NCBI GenBank assembly: GCA_003427395.1
Contig: BFEA01000185.1
Span: forward strand, 632,609-656,353
Direction: 5' to 3'
Length of the DNA stretch: 23,745 nt
Source: Chara braunii
Taxonomy: Eukaryota > Streptophyta > Charophyceae > Charales > Characeae
Shown: in pieces, positions 9,060-17,654 of the stretch
Numbering within the stretch: position 1 is the stretch's first letter
Layout of the letters: every line of letters begins with the position of its first letter
Position numbers and translations under genes: made by a program
Notes under the pieces: model-generated
Seen by the model: the letters and a program-made list of their open reading frames with translations, nothing else
The model's database searches: none
What the model was told of the DNA's origin: nothing

Positions 9060-9590
9060 CGTCACCATTTGGTGGTGGTGTACCGGCATCGTGTAGCTGC
9101 CCTTCCGTACATGTCGTTCATGGCCGATGTCTTTCGAAGGCTGCCGCTGCTGCTCCTGATAATCATTTTGTTTGTCCTTCTAATTGTCTTTCACATCTGC
9201 ATCCTCGGCAGGCTATCTGGATGCACACACAAGAGGCGTTCTGCAAAGAAAGGCGTCACGGACGGCCGGCGAAGAGCAAGTGTTCAGTGGACCACTCCAC
9301 ATGCCACCATGCAGGCCATGTCCCGGCTCGCAGTGCAAGGGCGTACGACCTGTTAGAGTGCATGTGTCATATGCTGTCCTCTACCCTTCTGCTTCCTTCA
9401 TTGTCGTCGCTCGGTGGACCTTCACCGTTGTCGTGGAGTTACGGCCCTGTCGTACGTGTCGTTGATGGCCGACCTCTATTGAAGGCTGCCACTGCTGCTC
9501 CTAGTCGCGGTTTTGTTTGCCGTGGTGACGTGGTTCTCCTATTCCACGTGTTCATCCTCTATCGTTGATGGCCGACCTCTATCGAAGGCC
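9060..9590 (+). repeat. Internal direct repeats inside the Harbinger-like element
   Basis: A ~130-bp segment containing GTCGTTCATGGCCGA, GAAGGCTGCCGCTGCTGCTCCT, TTTTGTTTG and TTCATCCTC (near 9090-9210) recurs about 345 bp later (9430-9560). A third partial copy of GTTGATGGCCGACCTCTAT starts near 9563. In one plus frame the first copy reads MADVFRRLPLLLL followed by a hydrophobic stretch like a membrane segment. The second copy has a stop (CGA to TGA) in that frame. The product is not recognised. Confidence 0.6.
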
Positions 9591-9862
9591 TCCAGCAGAG
9601 AGGACGAGGGATTCACACTGACTGCAGTCGACATAGGCATTGGCAGCGCGTCCCGCGGGCGTTCGTCCACATTGGATGCAATCGCCATCGCCGAAAAGAC
9701 ATGTGGCGACATATGCAGCTTCTCCTGGAAGTGCTCCTCCGTCGCATCATCGGCTTGCCTGAGATCCTCCCACCCACCCCTCGTCCTCCTTTTCATCCAC
9801 CGCCTCAGCGTTGCTCGTGAAAGAACACTGCACCCCATGGCGCAGCACACCTGAACTATCAA
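9539..9862 (-). pseudogene. PIF/Harbinger transposase N-terminal fragment
   Basis: The 107-residue minus-strand frame contains RRWMKRRTRGGWEDLRQADD followed by ATEEHFQEKLHMSPHVFSAM. In PIF/Harbinger transposases (DDE_Tnp_4 family) the region before the catalytic domain typically has a W-x-x-L segment, an acidic pair, then F-x-x-x-[FL]-[RH]-M-S-x-x-x-F. The order and spacing agree. No DDE catalytic region follows: after about residue 55 the family resemblance is lost, and the frame ends at 9539. The preceding region to 10406 is open in another minus frame but not recognised. This is a broken remnant of the element's own transposase, placed inside its terminal repeats. The family call rests on a short motif and is not certain. 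Confidence 0.55.
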
Positions 9863-10623
9863 ACTCTTCGACCGGGACTTGATGAAGTGTCTTCCTCCTC
9901 CGCACGAGGATTTGCGTTCTCATTCTGCCCAATGCCCTCTCCTGCTGACAACGAAAGAGCGAGACCGTCTTCTTGATTGTCGTCAACTTCGCACGCCCGT
10001 CGTCGCTGTAGCCCTCTATTGGCACGTGTGTTGCAATGCTCATGAACCACAAAAATACAACAACTGGTAAACTCACCACGACCATGGTAACCTCAGCGCC
10101 AAGTTGCCGACGACGTTCCCCGTGTGTGCTTGACTCCACACATACAGGCGGCGGCAGGAGGAGGTGATGGCGATGGACCTTCGTGGAGCGCTCACAAATT
10201 TGTCTAGACTTATGACGACTCCACTGCACTGCTGCAAATGCCCGCTTCCACCGTCGCCAATATGGCCGCCACCTGCCCCGCATCGACATCGTGACGTCCA
10301 ACACCCAATTTGAAATTTGACTTTCGGACAGGGAGGTCCATTGTTTTTTTTTCCCACCATAGCCAACGCCTTTCAAAATTTCCCGCCTTCGGCAGCTGGA
10401 CCACACCGTGAGATGGACATCGCCCAGTGGACCAAGGCATTCAAGTTGCCCCCCCCGGGGCCGAGTATAATATTATGAAAATGGCCGCCGGGGGCCAAAA
10501 GGAATCATCCCTGGGAGACCACCCCGAGGATGGGTGGAACGACGGCGGGAATTTCTTCAAACCCCCCGACGGAAACTTCCTTCGGCCTCGAGACGCCCCA
10601 AGGAGTGTCTAACGAGCCCCTGA

Positions 10624-11290
10624 GCCAGCCACCTAAGTTCCAACGCAGAGTGCTAGGGTAGGACAAATACTTCGGCTTGTGCTCCACTGCCAAGAGGAAT
10701 TCCTCGAAGAATTGAGGGCTCCACTGACGTTTCTACATTTTTTTTTTCTTTCGGGGATTCTTCCTAAGTTCACTGACGAGATCCCTACAATCACTGAAAG
10801 TCGGAGTTCTCCTCTGCTCTCAGTGATTGCGTGCTGATTCTCGGGTTCTTAACTTGAGACAGCATGTGTTGCTATGATGTCACAGTGCTATCTTTTTCCA
10901 AGAATTCCCTAAAAAATGGTTAAATGCATCAGGCCACGATTCTGGCCTCGGTGGAAATGGAGACCAGTATTTGCCCGTGCTTGAGGGGCACTGTTCTCGT
11001 GTGAGCCCCGAAAGGGCAGGCAGGTGGAGCCCCACAAATTTTTACAGCACGAGCGTCATTCTTAAAGGTCTTCAGGCAGATCCTCGAAGACCCCCTGCAG
11101 TGGAGCACAACCCTTCTTTTCTCCCAACGGGCCCAGCAAGATCTCAACTAGCAACAGGAGCCTCGAGGTCTCTAGCCTGCACAGGAGGGCTGAGCCTGGC
11201 CCCCATATTGAAACTCATCACAAAAGATGACCATCACAAATTCTCTTTCTTTGAACGTAACACCAGCCTGAGGTACTTTGTTCATAGAAT
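10624..11290. other. Gene-free stretch
   Basis: Mixed composition with a T-run near 10737-10748. The plus frame 10971-11330 and the overlapping minus frame have no recognised domain. Nothing else is seen. Confidence 0.5.
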
Positions 11291-11402
11291 GGAGTGGTAT
11301 TTTCATTGGGATTCTTTCTTTTTGGGTTAAGTACACAATAGAGTTTGGAGTGGTATTTTCATTGGGATTCTTTCTTTTTGGGTTAAGTACACAATAGAGT
11401 TT
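11291..11402. repeat. Perfect 56-bp tandem duplication
   Basis: The 56-bp unit at 11291-11346 is repeated without change at 11347-11402. It ends in GAGTTT, the first part of the putative target duplication of the outer LINE (11397-11411). The identity suggests a recent event. Confidence 0.97.
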
Positions 11403-11411
11403 CGAACGGGC
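11397..11411. other. Left target-site duplication of the outer LINE (candidate)
   Basis: GAGTTTCGAACGGGC here corresponds to GAGTTTCGAATGGGC at 18476-18490, immediately after a 29-A run. 14 of 15 positions match, and the one difference is a CpG-to-TpG change. Confidence 0.6.
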
Positions 11412-12759
11412 GATCGACCCCCTGATATGGCTAGAGGACAGATTTTGGAGAATAAAAAGAAAATATAGGAATGGAGACCCGGTGGATGAACACTGGGTAC
11501 GCCTTCTCCGGGGTTGGAGAAAGCTCCCATTCCCCAACTGCGGATCCCCTCAAAGATGGGAAGAAGTTTTTAGGCAGCCGCTCTGTTGCAATAGACTAAT
11601 TACTGACTCCTTAGGCAGGGTGAGATGCAGCTCAGACCCCCCGTGGAAAGGTTGGGTGAAGCACGGGATTCGAAGAGTAGGGGACCTCTGGGACGAGACA
11701 GGCGGAGAATAGAAGAGTGCAGAAAGAATGCGGGCCTGCCTGCGATACTGCCGCCAAACAGAATCAGCAATGGACAAGCTTATCGAAAGCTTCCCCCTCC
11801 AATGGTATACAACTCCTAGGAAGGGCCCCCGCCTAGAGGAAGGGGACTGGGTAGGAATACCGAGTTTGGGAACTCGCATCGGCCGACTGCACATAGTTGA
11901 CAAAGACAAAGTGCTGATCGAGTGCTTTGACATCACAGGGAAAGGTCACCTGCAAGGGAGCCGTCAACCCTTTATTTGGAAAGAGAGGAGGGAGGTCTAC
12001 CGGATCAGAGTGATAAAGGAGGGGAGGGAATGGAAAGCCTTTCGTCCAATGACCCCCATTGAGGAGCTCCCCTTCGATCCTGAAGAATGGCAGTGGTCGT
12101 GGAAGGATCCAAACCCCAAATTTAAACAAGAATGAAGACAAAACCGGTAGCGTTGGCCTCTCTGAAAACCAAGACAGTATACTGAATGCTTAGGCCAAGA
12201 CGCAGGCTAAAAGATGTAGTAAAGAATAGATGGCAACGCCATCTCATTGTAGATAGGAGTCTGCTTAGGCCCGTCAAATGGTTCAAGGATTATGGAAGAA
12301 GGTCCGTCAAAATCTCTTCCCTGCAATGGGAAATTGCCCACCGATGCCTGCCGACCAACGACTGGCTAATTGACCATATGCAATTGGAACAGCAAGGCAG
12401 AGCACTTCCCTGGTGCCGAAGATGCCTCCAGAATTTCCGCCTAAAAAGCGCCCTGAAATCGTGGAACACATCTTCCTGCAGTGCCAAACCGCAGTTCTGC
12501 TATGGTGATGGTGGGACAGAGTGTGGCGACACATTGTCCCAGGAGCATCATGGCCATGGGACTGGAGAGCCATATTATTGGGATATTGCCCCAACTCCGA
12601 GAAACCACCTTCGAGGAAAACATGTTCTGCCTGGGCAGGAGATCAATCCTGTGGGTAATATGGTGGAGAAGGTGTATCCTAGAACTGGAGGGGGCCCGGG
12701 TGGAGGGGGGGGAAGTCACAGAACAAATAAAGCTCTTGATCCAGCATGAGATCACAGCT
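11412..12759 (+). pseudogene. L1-type LINE, 5'-truncated: region after the RT domain plus zinc knuckle (part 1)
   Basis: Decayed C-terminal half of a LINE ORF2-type protein. One frame runs from the left edge to 12135, broken by TAG at 11710. It contains WLEDRFWRIKRKY, NRLITDSLGRVRC and WVKHGIRRVGDLWDE, matching the W-x-x-x-G-I-x-x-[VI]-x-D-L pattern found between the RT and zf-RVT in plant-type L1 elements. After a stop, a second frame (from about 12186) has SLQWEIAHRCLPTNDWL and WCRRC. A frameshift near 12422 leads to VEHIFLQCQTAVLLW, completing a C-x2-C...H-x4-C zf-RVT-like knuckle. There is a stop at 12506 and another shift near 12600, then SILWVIWWRRCILELEGARV and QHEITA. The RT domain is absent. 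The copy is interrupted at 12759 by the 3.2-kb insert and resumes at 16002 in phase. Confidence 0.88.
12748..12759. other. Left 12-bp target-site duplication of the 3.2-kb retroposon
   Basis: GAGATCACAGCT here is identical to 15990-16001, which directly follows the 35-A tail. It lies inside LINE coding sequence (E-I-T-A), and the LINE continues after the right copy. Confidence 0.85.
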
Positions 12760-12986
12760 GCAGGAGCGATCAAGGTGAGGGTGCGAGGCGGGTGACGCAG
12801 TAATTCCTTCGACAAATCAGGAAGCAGGGCGCAGCGCTGTGACAGCTGGCCGAGGATCTCGGGAGTGTTGCGCTTCATAACTTGACTTCTAAGTGTGTTC
12901 ACACGTCGCGTTGGTTTGGCCGCGAGGATTGGTGCGGACGCCTGGATTTTGCACTTCTATTCTAAGTTGGGGGGGGGAAGAGTAGC

Positions 12987-13196
12987 ATGGGTACGGTGAG
13001 TGTTTTGGTCGACGACATCCCTTCTTCCTTCTCTGGACTAATCTGCGAGGGGCTGCTGGCGGGTTCAATGGTTTTGGCTCGCAACGCGGTGTTGCCACGG
13101 TTCGTGTATCTTCGTTGTTCTGGTTTTAGAGATGGTCGAGTGTGTCGACCACATGGTGACAAGTCTGCTTGGAAAAGCCGACAAAGGAGGAGATGA
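12987..13196 (+). CDS. Small ORF of 69 residues in the composite head, unrecognised
   Basis: Starts with ATG after a G-run (GGGGGGGGGAAGAGTAGCATGG) and ends at TGA. It reads MGTVSVLVDDIPSSF then a hydrophobic segment and an arginine-rich C-terminus. There is no known family and no second copy in the window to test conservation. It could be chance, although it lies in the GC-rich head of the only apparently full-length composite copy. Confidence 0.15.
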   Translation: MGTVSVLVDDIPSSFSGLICEGLLAGSMVLARNAVLPRFVYLRCSGFRDGRVCRPHGDKSAWKSRQRRR

Positions 13197-13199
13197 GGT

Positions 13200-13985
13200 T
13201 TGGAGGAGGGAAGGGGGGGTCTATGAATTGGTGGGATTTTGCTCGATCCCTTCCCCCTGTAACTGCTGTTTTCCTGGGAGTGGTCTTACAAAATCTTAGT
13301 CTGCCGATTGTCTTGAATTAGTTTCTGATTTCGATCTAATTTTCTTTTCTTGATCTCTCTACGCCTATGCTTTCGGTAGTCATCTCCTGCTAATTGACTA
13401 AATTCTTTGCCCTAATTTTTTTCTCTCCTTGTTTCTTGATCTAATCTCCAAGTTGTAATTTCAATTGTGAATCCTGATTCCGTTTTCTTAGACTCTTAAT
13501 CGATAAATCTCCAATCGGTAGGAGCTTTTGGCTTCGATAATCTGTAATAGTTTTGCCTATACTCTTCTTAAATTCCCAAATCATTTTTCAGTACGATTTT
13601 TGAGCTGTGGCTCTCAAATATCTTCCTAAAAAGCTTCTATTAAAATTTCTGCCAAATATTCTTGCTAAACGTTTCTCAAACTGTGGTTTGGGATTCTGAT
13701 TCGAAAATCCTTTATGGATATCCAAACTTACAATTCGCATAATCTTTGGTGAATTTTGCCACTCAATAGTTTCCTTCTTAGTGAACGAATGGACTTGATT
13801 TTCTTCTTGAATTCTGATACAAACTCGTTTCTCCTAACTCATCCTTGGAATTTACAACCCAACCCATTGATGGTAGGGACTTGATTTTTTGCTTGATTTC
13901 TGATATAAACTCGTTTGGAATTTACATCCCAAGATCTTGCTGCGGATAATTTTCATTTAGTTTTGCCTAATTTTGCTCGTTTTCC
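13200..13985. other. AT-rich non-coding core of the composite
   Basis: Long stretch of T-rich words such as TTGATTTCTGAT and TTTTCTT, without open frames. A ~60-bp segment (ACTTGATTTT, TCTGATACAAACTCGTTT, GGAATTTACAACCCA) at 13792-13862 is partly duplicated at 13880-13932. It looks like an intron or UTR in composition. Confidence 0.6.
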
Positions 13986-14049
13986 CTTAAGTAGGGAGCT
14001 GTATTGAGGGGGTAGGAGGATATGAGGGAGAGGAAGGACGCGCTATGTG

Positions 14050-14140
14050 GGAAGGGGCTAACTGCAGAGTGGAATTAAGGCATAGCAGCAGGGAGATGGT
14101 GGCTCCACTGCAGTGAGTCTTGCCGGAATAAGGTTGGGTA
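14050..14140 (+). repeat. GCATAGCAGCAG cassette, copy 1
   Basis: Contains GGCATAGCAGCAGGGAGATG, GTGGCT, CTGCAGTGAGTCTTGCCGGA. The same order is at 15595-15690 and, more diverged, at 22118-22215. It sits next to GACGACG modules in every case. Confidence 0.85.
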
Positions 14141-14299
14141 GGTGTTGGTGGTGGGCAGTATCAGTTCCCTTCTTAGGGTGTTCTCCTATTTGAGCTGCTT
14201 TTCGCACGGGGGGTTGAAAAGGCTGTGGGGTAAGAAGGGGGTAGGGGGGTGACCGAGGGGGGACTGTTGGTTTTTGTTAGTAGGTTGGAAGGAAGGGAG

Positions 14300-14592
14300 C
14301 TGGGACGACGCAGGCCGGTGTTGGAGTGGTTTTGCTCTGTGACCCGGAGAGGAGCATGAGGCCTGGGGAGTTCTGTCGAGGGAGGAAGACAGAACCAGCA
14401 CTTTCGACGTGGCCGTAGCTGGGGTGTATCCCTGTCACCTTATTGGGGCGTGCGGCTATGGGGAGTTGCCGAGGGTGGAAGGCACTCCTCACCATCGTCG
14501 CTAGGTTGGTCGGTACTGGGGCTCGGTGAGGTCCTGTAACTCTAGCATGTGAGGGTATGAGACCAGCTGTGTGTCGCTTGAGGACTGAACAC
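14300..14592 (+). repeat. Three diverged ~95-bp modules
   Basis: Module-like units start near 14303 (GACGACGCAGGCCGG), 14405 (TCGACGTGGCCG) and 14495 (TCGTCGCTAGGTTGGTCGG). Each has a GGTGTTGG/GCTGGGG-type word, a CTCTGTGAC/CCTGTAAC word and a GAGG/GTGCGG end. Spacing here is about 90-100 bp, shorter than the 125 bp elsewhere. Confidence 0.7.
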
Positions 14593-14651
14593 AAGACCTG
14601 TAGTTTTCTCCGACAGTTGCGGGGAGAGTGGGTGGTTTGTCTGTGCAGTCC

Positions 14652-14709
14652 GTACTTGGCCCTTACATGTCACCTGGGTAGTACTTAGCCCTTACATGTA
14701 ACTGGGTTG
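14652..14709. repeat. 29-bp tandem duplication
   Basis: GTACTTGGCCCTTACATGT at 14652 and GTACTTAGCCCTTACATGT at 14681 head two near-identical 29-bp units. Confidence 0.9.
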
Positions 14710-14774
14710 TAGGAGTTCAGAGAGGGTCACAACGGGACTGACATCCGGATAGCTAATTTGTTTTGTGCCCCTGT

Positions 14775-14895
14775 TTTGCCGATGCCAGAACGACGCTGGC
14801 CGGAGCTGGAGCATCGCCTTGTGACCTGCAATTTGCAGGAGCATGAGGCCTTGTAGAGAGATCTGGGGTTTGCCGAGGGTGGAAGGCAAGCCAGT
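14775..14895 (+). repeat. GACGACGCTGGCC module
   Basis: GATGCCAGAACGACGCTGGC, GCCTTGTGACCTG, GCAGGAGCATGAGGCCTTG, AGAGAGATCTGGGG and TGCCGAGGGTGGAAGGCA follow in order. It is close to the units at 2683 and 15204. Confidence 0.9.
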
Positions 14896-15188
14896 GGCAA
14901 ACCGGGGGGGGCTGCGTAGTGGCGAGAAGAGATTCAGCTATGGGGGATGTTGGTATGGTTGGTACTGTCCCTGAGTGAGTATGTCCCGGGGAAAGGAGGG
15001 CTAGGAATTACCTTAGGAGTCTAGTTCCAAAAATTTTCTTAGGATTTCTCAAAATTTTCAAAAATATTGCAATCTGTTCCTAAAACGAGGGGGAAGTCTG
15101 TTTTGCCCTGGAAATGTCTCCTAGATTCTGGGGACTCCTGGCAACCGTGTTTAGGTGGTACTGAGGCTGTTATACTCGGTGACCTGCG

Positions 15189-15430
15189 GCTGTTCGATGC
15201 CAGAACGACGCTGGCCGGTGCTGGGGCGTTGCCCTGTAACCTGCTGATGCAGGAGCATGAGGCCTGGTAGAGAGATCTGGGGGTGCTTAGGGGGGCACTC
15301 CACGGGATAACCAAGGGTTGCTGCTGGGACGACGCTGGCCGGAGCTGGGGTGAGTTGTGTTGCCCTGTAACCCAGCAGGATGAGGGAGTGTGAGGCCTGG
15401 AAGAGCTCGGCAGGGAGTAAGACAGTGTTG
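15189..15430 (+). repeat. Paired ~125-bp modules, near-consensus
   Basis: Units begin near 15204 and 15328 (124 bp apart). Shared words are ACGACGCTGGCCGG, GCTGGGG, TTGCCCTGTAACC, and a GAGGCCTGG end. The first is preceded by GCGGCTGTTCGATGCCAG as in copy A (2668-2682). On the minus strand they read as short peptides containing APAPASVVLA, with no evidence that these are expressed. Confidence 0.92.
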
Positions 15431-15594
15431 GAGAACCTTGGAAGGTTCAGGGGCATTTGTAGGACTTCGGCAGGCTATTCCCATACCTTTCGAATAACAG
15501 TAAGTTTTCTCAGATGGCTTTTCAGCCAAGCAGGGTAACAGGTAAGAGAGGGATCGAGGATAGTGAGAGAAAGACACCACGCATCCTACTAGTG

Positions 15595-15690
15595 AAGGGG
15601 CCAGCTGGTAGGATAGAAATGGGGCATAGCAGCAGTAGAGATGGTGGCTTTGCTGCAGTAAGTCTTGCCGGAGTGAGGTAAGAGGACTGA
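15595..15690 (+). repeat. GCATAGCAGCAG cassette, copy 2
   Basis: GGGGCATAGCAGCAGTAGAG, ATGGTGGCTTTGCTGCAGTA and AGTCTTGCCGGAGTGAGG follow the order of the copy at 14050-14140. Confidence 0.88.
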
Positions 15691-15830
15691 TAGTGGATCC
15701 TCGAGGGGTTTCCGAACTTTGTCTGACTCCGCAAAAAGGTCTGGAATAGTTCTAAAATTCTTAGTAGGCTCCTAGCCTTATTTTCATGGAATTTTCTGAA
15801 TTTTCTGATGATTTTTCTGAATGTGTTCGT

Positions 15831-15953
15831 TAGGGACGCTGGGCCCGGTTCCCAGTTCGTGCCAATTTGTGAGGATATGGTTGTATCTATGGGACGCTGG
15901 ACCCGGTTTCCACCAGGTGTTGCTCCCCACCAATAGATGGAGCTTGTGTTTTT

Positions 15954-15989
<36 letters not shown>
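15831..15989 (+). mobile_element. Tail of the 3.2-kb composite: two stem-loop cores plus A35
   Basis: GGGACGCTGG cores at 15833 and 15891 are 58 bp apart. The second is followed by TTGCTCCCCACCAATAGATG, then a short TTGTGTTTTTC link, then 35 A (15955-15989). The left hairpin is intact with a final G-T pair. The right one (GCTGGA...TCCACC) has a mismatch. Confidence 0.9.
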
Positions 15990-15992
<3 letters not shown>

Positions 15993-16001
15993 ATCACAGC
16001 T

Positions 16002-16304
16002 CAATGGCAGACGACAAAAGAAAAGCTAAAGTATGCAAACACCAAAAAAGACATGGACAAGCTCATCTCCCGTTTCTGCGAAGATTGGCTGGGGGGGAAA
16101 CGGGAAGGGTGGATAGCGAAAGTAAGCTGGGCAAGAGATAAGCAAAACCAGTTGGAGCACTCGGAACCGGACAGAGACTATTCACTGCACTTCCATGAGT
16201 GGACAAATGTGGATCCGAGGGAACAGCTACGACCGGCCCAGGATTTCGACGACCCTTTCCCCCCACATCCATTATCTCTGGAAGAATACCAGTGGGAGGG
16301 CTGA
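16002..16304 (+). pseudogene. LINE, C-terminal part (continuation of 11412-12759)
   Basis: After the right target duplication the LINE frame resumes at CAA TGG CAG. It includes DKLISRFCEDWLGGKREGWI and AKVSWARDK, then EEYQWEG and TGA at 16302-16304. The same segment, SRFCESWLGGEREGWVAKVS, occurs near 23250-23320. Coordinates 12757-12759 (GCT) and 16002-16004 (CAA) are consecutive codons if the insert and one duplication copy are removed. No further stop lies between 16002 and 16302. Confidence 0.88.
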
Positions 16305-16751
16305 TATACCAAGGGAAAAAAAAATATCTGTGTCTCATCTGAGACGGGTTTCCTTTCGCAGTTCTTCCCATTTTTCTTTCTCAAATTTCAGCATTCCTCA
16401 GGCGCTCCCAGGGCTCTAGATGGCAGGAGGGGAGGTCGAGAAGGAAGAATGAGAAGAGGGGGAAGAGGGGGAAGACAGTGAACCTGGGATGGTGGTTTCT
16501 GGTGGGGGTCCTCTGGTGGTTTTCAATCTGATCTTGTCCAAACAAACTTCAGATTTTTCATCAGTTGTTTTCTGGCTTCGGGCAGGGGTCCTCTGGTGGT
16601 TCTCAGACTACCTCTCCAGTTCCTCTCCAGACCTTGTTCAAACAAACTTCAGATTCTTCATCAGTTGTTTTCAGCTGGTTTTAATTGTTTTCAGATTGTT
16701 TTCAAATTTTTTAGACTTCTTAGATTTTTACACATTTCAAGCATCTCAGAC

Positions 16752-16755
<4 letters not shown>
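16305..16755 (+). other. 3' untranslated region of the outer LINE, with direct repeat
   Basis: Non-coding, T-rich. An imperfect duplication is present: GGGGTCCTCTGGTGGTT starts at 16505 and 16585, and AAACAAACTTCAGATT...CATCAGTTGTTTTC recurs at 16540-16572 and 16640-16672. Copy 2 carries an extra ~20 bp. Confidence 0.6.
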
Positions 16756-16830
<75 letters not shown>

Positions 16831-16883
16831 GGTTTTTTTTTTTCTCATTAACAGAGATTTTTTTTTTTTTTTTTTTTTTTTTT
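16756..16883 (-). repeat. Clustered poly(T) runs
   Basis: T-runs of 32 (16756-16787), 38 (16791-16828), 11 (16833-16843) and 26 (16858-16883) bases are separated by short linkers. They read as poly(A) tails of minus-strand retroposons, at least the last one belonging to the tail at 16884-17020. Lengths in such runs are error-prone in assemblies. Confidence 0.8.
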
Positions 16884-17020
16884 GCTTTAAGCATCGCTCT
16901 GTTGTGGATCATGCTAATGGAGGTGATAGGAGCATCCCCCATTAGCAGACCCAGCTTTGGATGGCTCCATCTATTAGTGGGGAGCGGCACCTGCTGGAAA
17001 GCGGGTCCAGCATCCCTTCT
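16884..17020 (-). mobile_element. LINE-type 3' tail on the minus strand
   Basis: On the minus strand it reads GGGATGCTGGACCCGCTTTC, CAGCAGGTGC, GCTCCCCACTAATAGATGGA, a ~75-nt extension, then A26. The hairpin is GCTGGA/TCCAGC. It lies about 640 bp downstream, on the same strand, of the stop codon of the LINE at 17655-18140, so it is best read as that LINE's 3' end. Confidence 0.75.
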
Positions 17021-17654
17021 TACATTTTATGCAACTGAGGAAGAGTAGATGTGCACGGGGCCGGCTACACTATTGTAGGGACGGACCCCCATATCCATTT
17101 GTTCCTATGAAATTCATCTGCAATTTCCTACAGCCAGTTCCCAGTTCCTACGAAATTCTTCTGCAATTCCCTACAGCCAGTAAGCCCTTTTAGCAGTATC
17201 TATTAAGCCCTCTGGTCAGTGACCCCCCCTTTTTCAGGCCCCATAGACACAGGTCTCTGTGTTCCTCGCACTCCGTCCTCTCCCAATCTGTTGACCGCCG
17301 TTCCTATCCATCGTTTCCCTGTGCACTTCTGTTTCCCTTTGCCGTTTGCCATGCACGTTCCCTGCCTTCCCCCGCAGTCAAGCTTAAACCCCCAATACCT
17401 TCCATCCCTCCCTGCCCTACAACCCTAGCAACCCAATCTTCTACCCATCGGTTTCCAGATGTCCGCTCGCTGTAGCTCTTTACTCTGGTCATCCCAATTT
17501 GACCGAACGGGGTTTGACTCACCGGGGAGGAGGGGCTAACATGGGCAGAACAGGGAGGAGGGCAGAACTCTGGTATAAGGGAGAGAGAGGAAAAGGCGGA
17601 GCGAGGGGCTGTTTGGGAGGATTCACGAGGGTGGGGGGCAGGCACTGAACTGGT
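17021..17654 (-). other. 3' untranslated region of the minus-strand LINE, gene-free
   Basis: No coding frame is recognised. A 43-bp tandem duplication (GTTCCTATGAAATTC..., starting 17101 and 17144) is present. The remainder is C/T-rich on the plus strand. Confidence 0.5.

Larger units (their letters stand above)
8538..10620 (-). mobile_element. PIF/Harbinger-like DNA transposon, decayed, 2083 bp
   Basis: Terminal inverted repeats GGGGCTCGTTAGACACTCCT lie at 8538-8557 and, reversed, at 10601-10620, a perfect 20-bp match. A 3-bp duplication TGA flanks them (8535-8537, 10621-10623). Similarity continues inward on both sides: AAGGAAGTT, and TCGTTCCACCTATCCTCGGGG against TCGTTCCACCCATCCTCGGGG. 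A GGG-rich terminus, a 3-bp target duplication and a transposase-like fragment inside point to the PIF/Harbinger superfamily. The remaining coding capacity is too short for an active transposase plus Myb-like partner, so it is non-autonomous. Confidence 0.85.
12760..15989 (+). mobile_element. Full-length 3230-bp non-coding poly(A) retroposon ('composite')
   Basis: Bounded by GAGATCACAGCT on both sides and ending in 35 A, this block interrupts a LINE coding region. It holds a GC-rich head (12760-13200), an AT-rich central part (13260-13985), a purine-rich part (13985-14300), six GACGACGCTGGCC-type modules (14303-15430), two copies of a ~95-bp cassette (14050-14140, 15595-15690), an AT-rich spacer and the GGGACGCTGG tail. 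No reverse transcriptase, integrase or long ORF is seen. The largest head frame, at 12987, is 69 residues and unrecognised. It must therefore move in trans, most likely by the LINE that shares its tail. Related, often 5'-truncated or rearranged copies lie at 650-3240, 4300-6191, 21130-21800 (minus) and 22115-22930. Confidence 0.8.

Noticed and set aside
9041-9568. 175-residue plus frame inside the Harbinger-like element as a gene
   Set aside because: It spans duplicated segments, shows no family motif, and the competing minus-strand fragment matches the expected transposase.
10427-10612. 61-residue plus frame near the right end of the Harbinger-like element
   Set aside because: It overlaps the inner inverted repeat, is unmatched to any family and lacks conservation with the left end.
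12481-12902. Frames antisense to the LINE, for example the minus-strand 153-residue frame
   Set aside because: The sense strand carries the zinc-knuckle and W-W-RRC motifs conserved at three sites, so the antisense frames are shadows.
16489-17048. Phenylalanine-rich plus frames and lysine-rich minus frame
   Set aside because: They translate poly(T) and poly(A) runs of retroposon tails.
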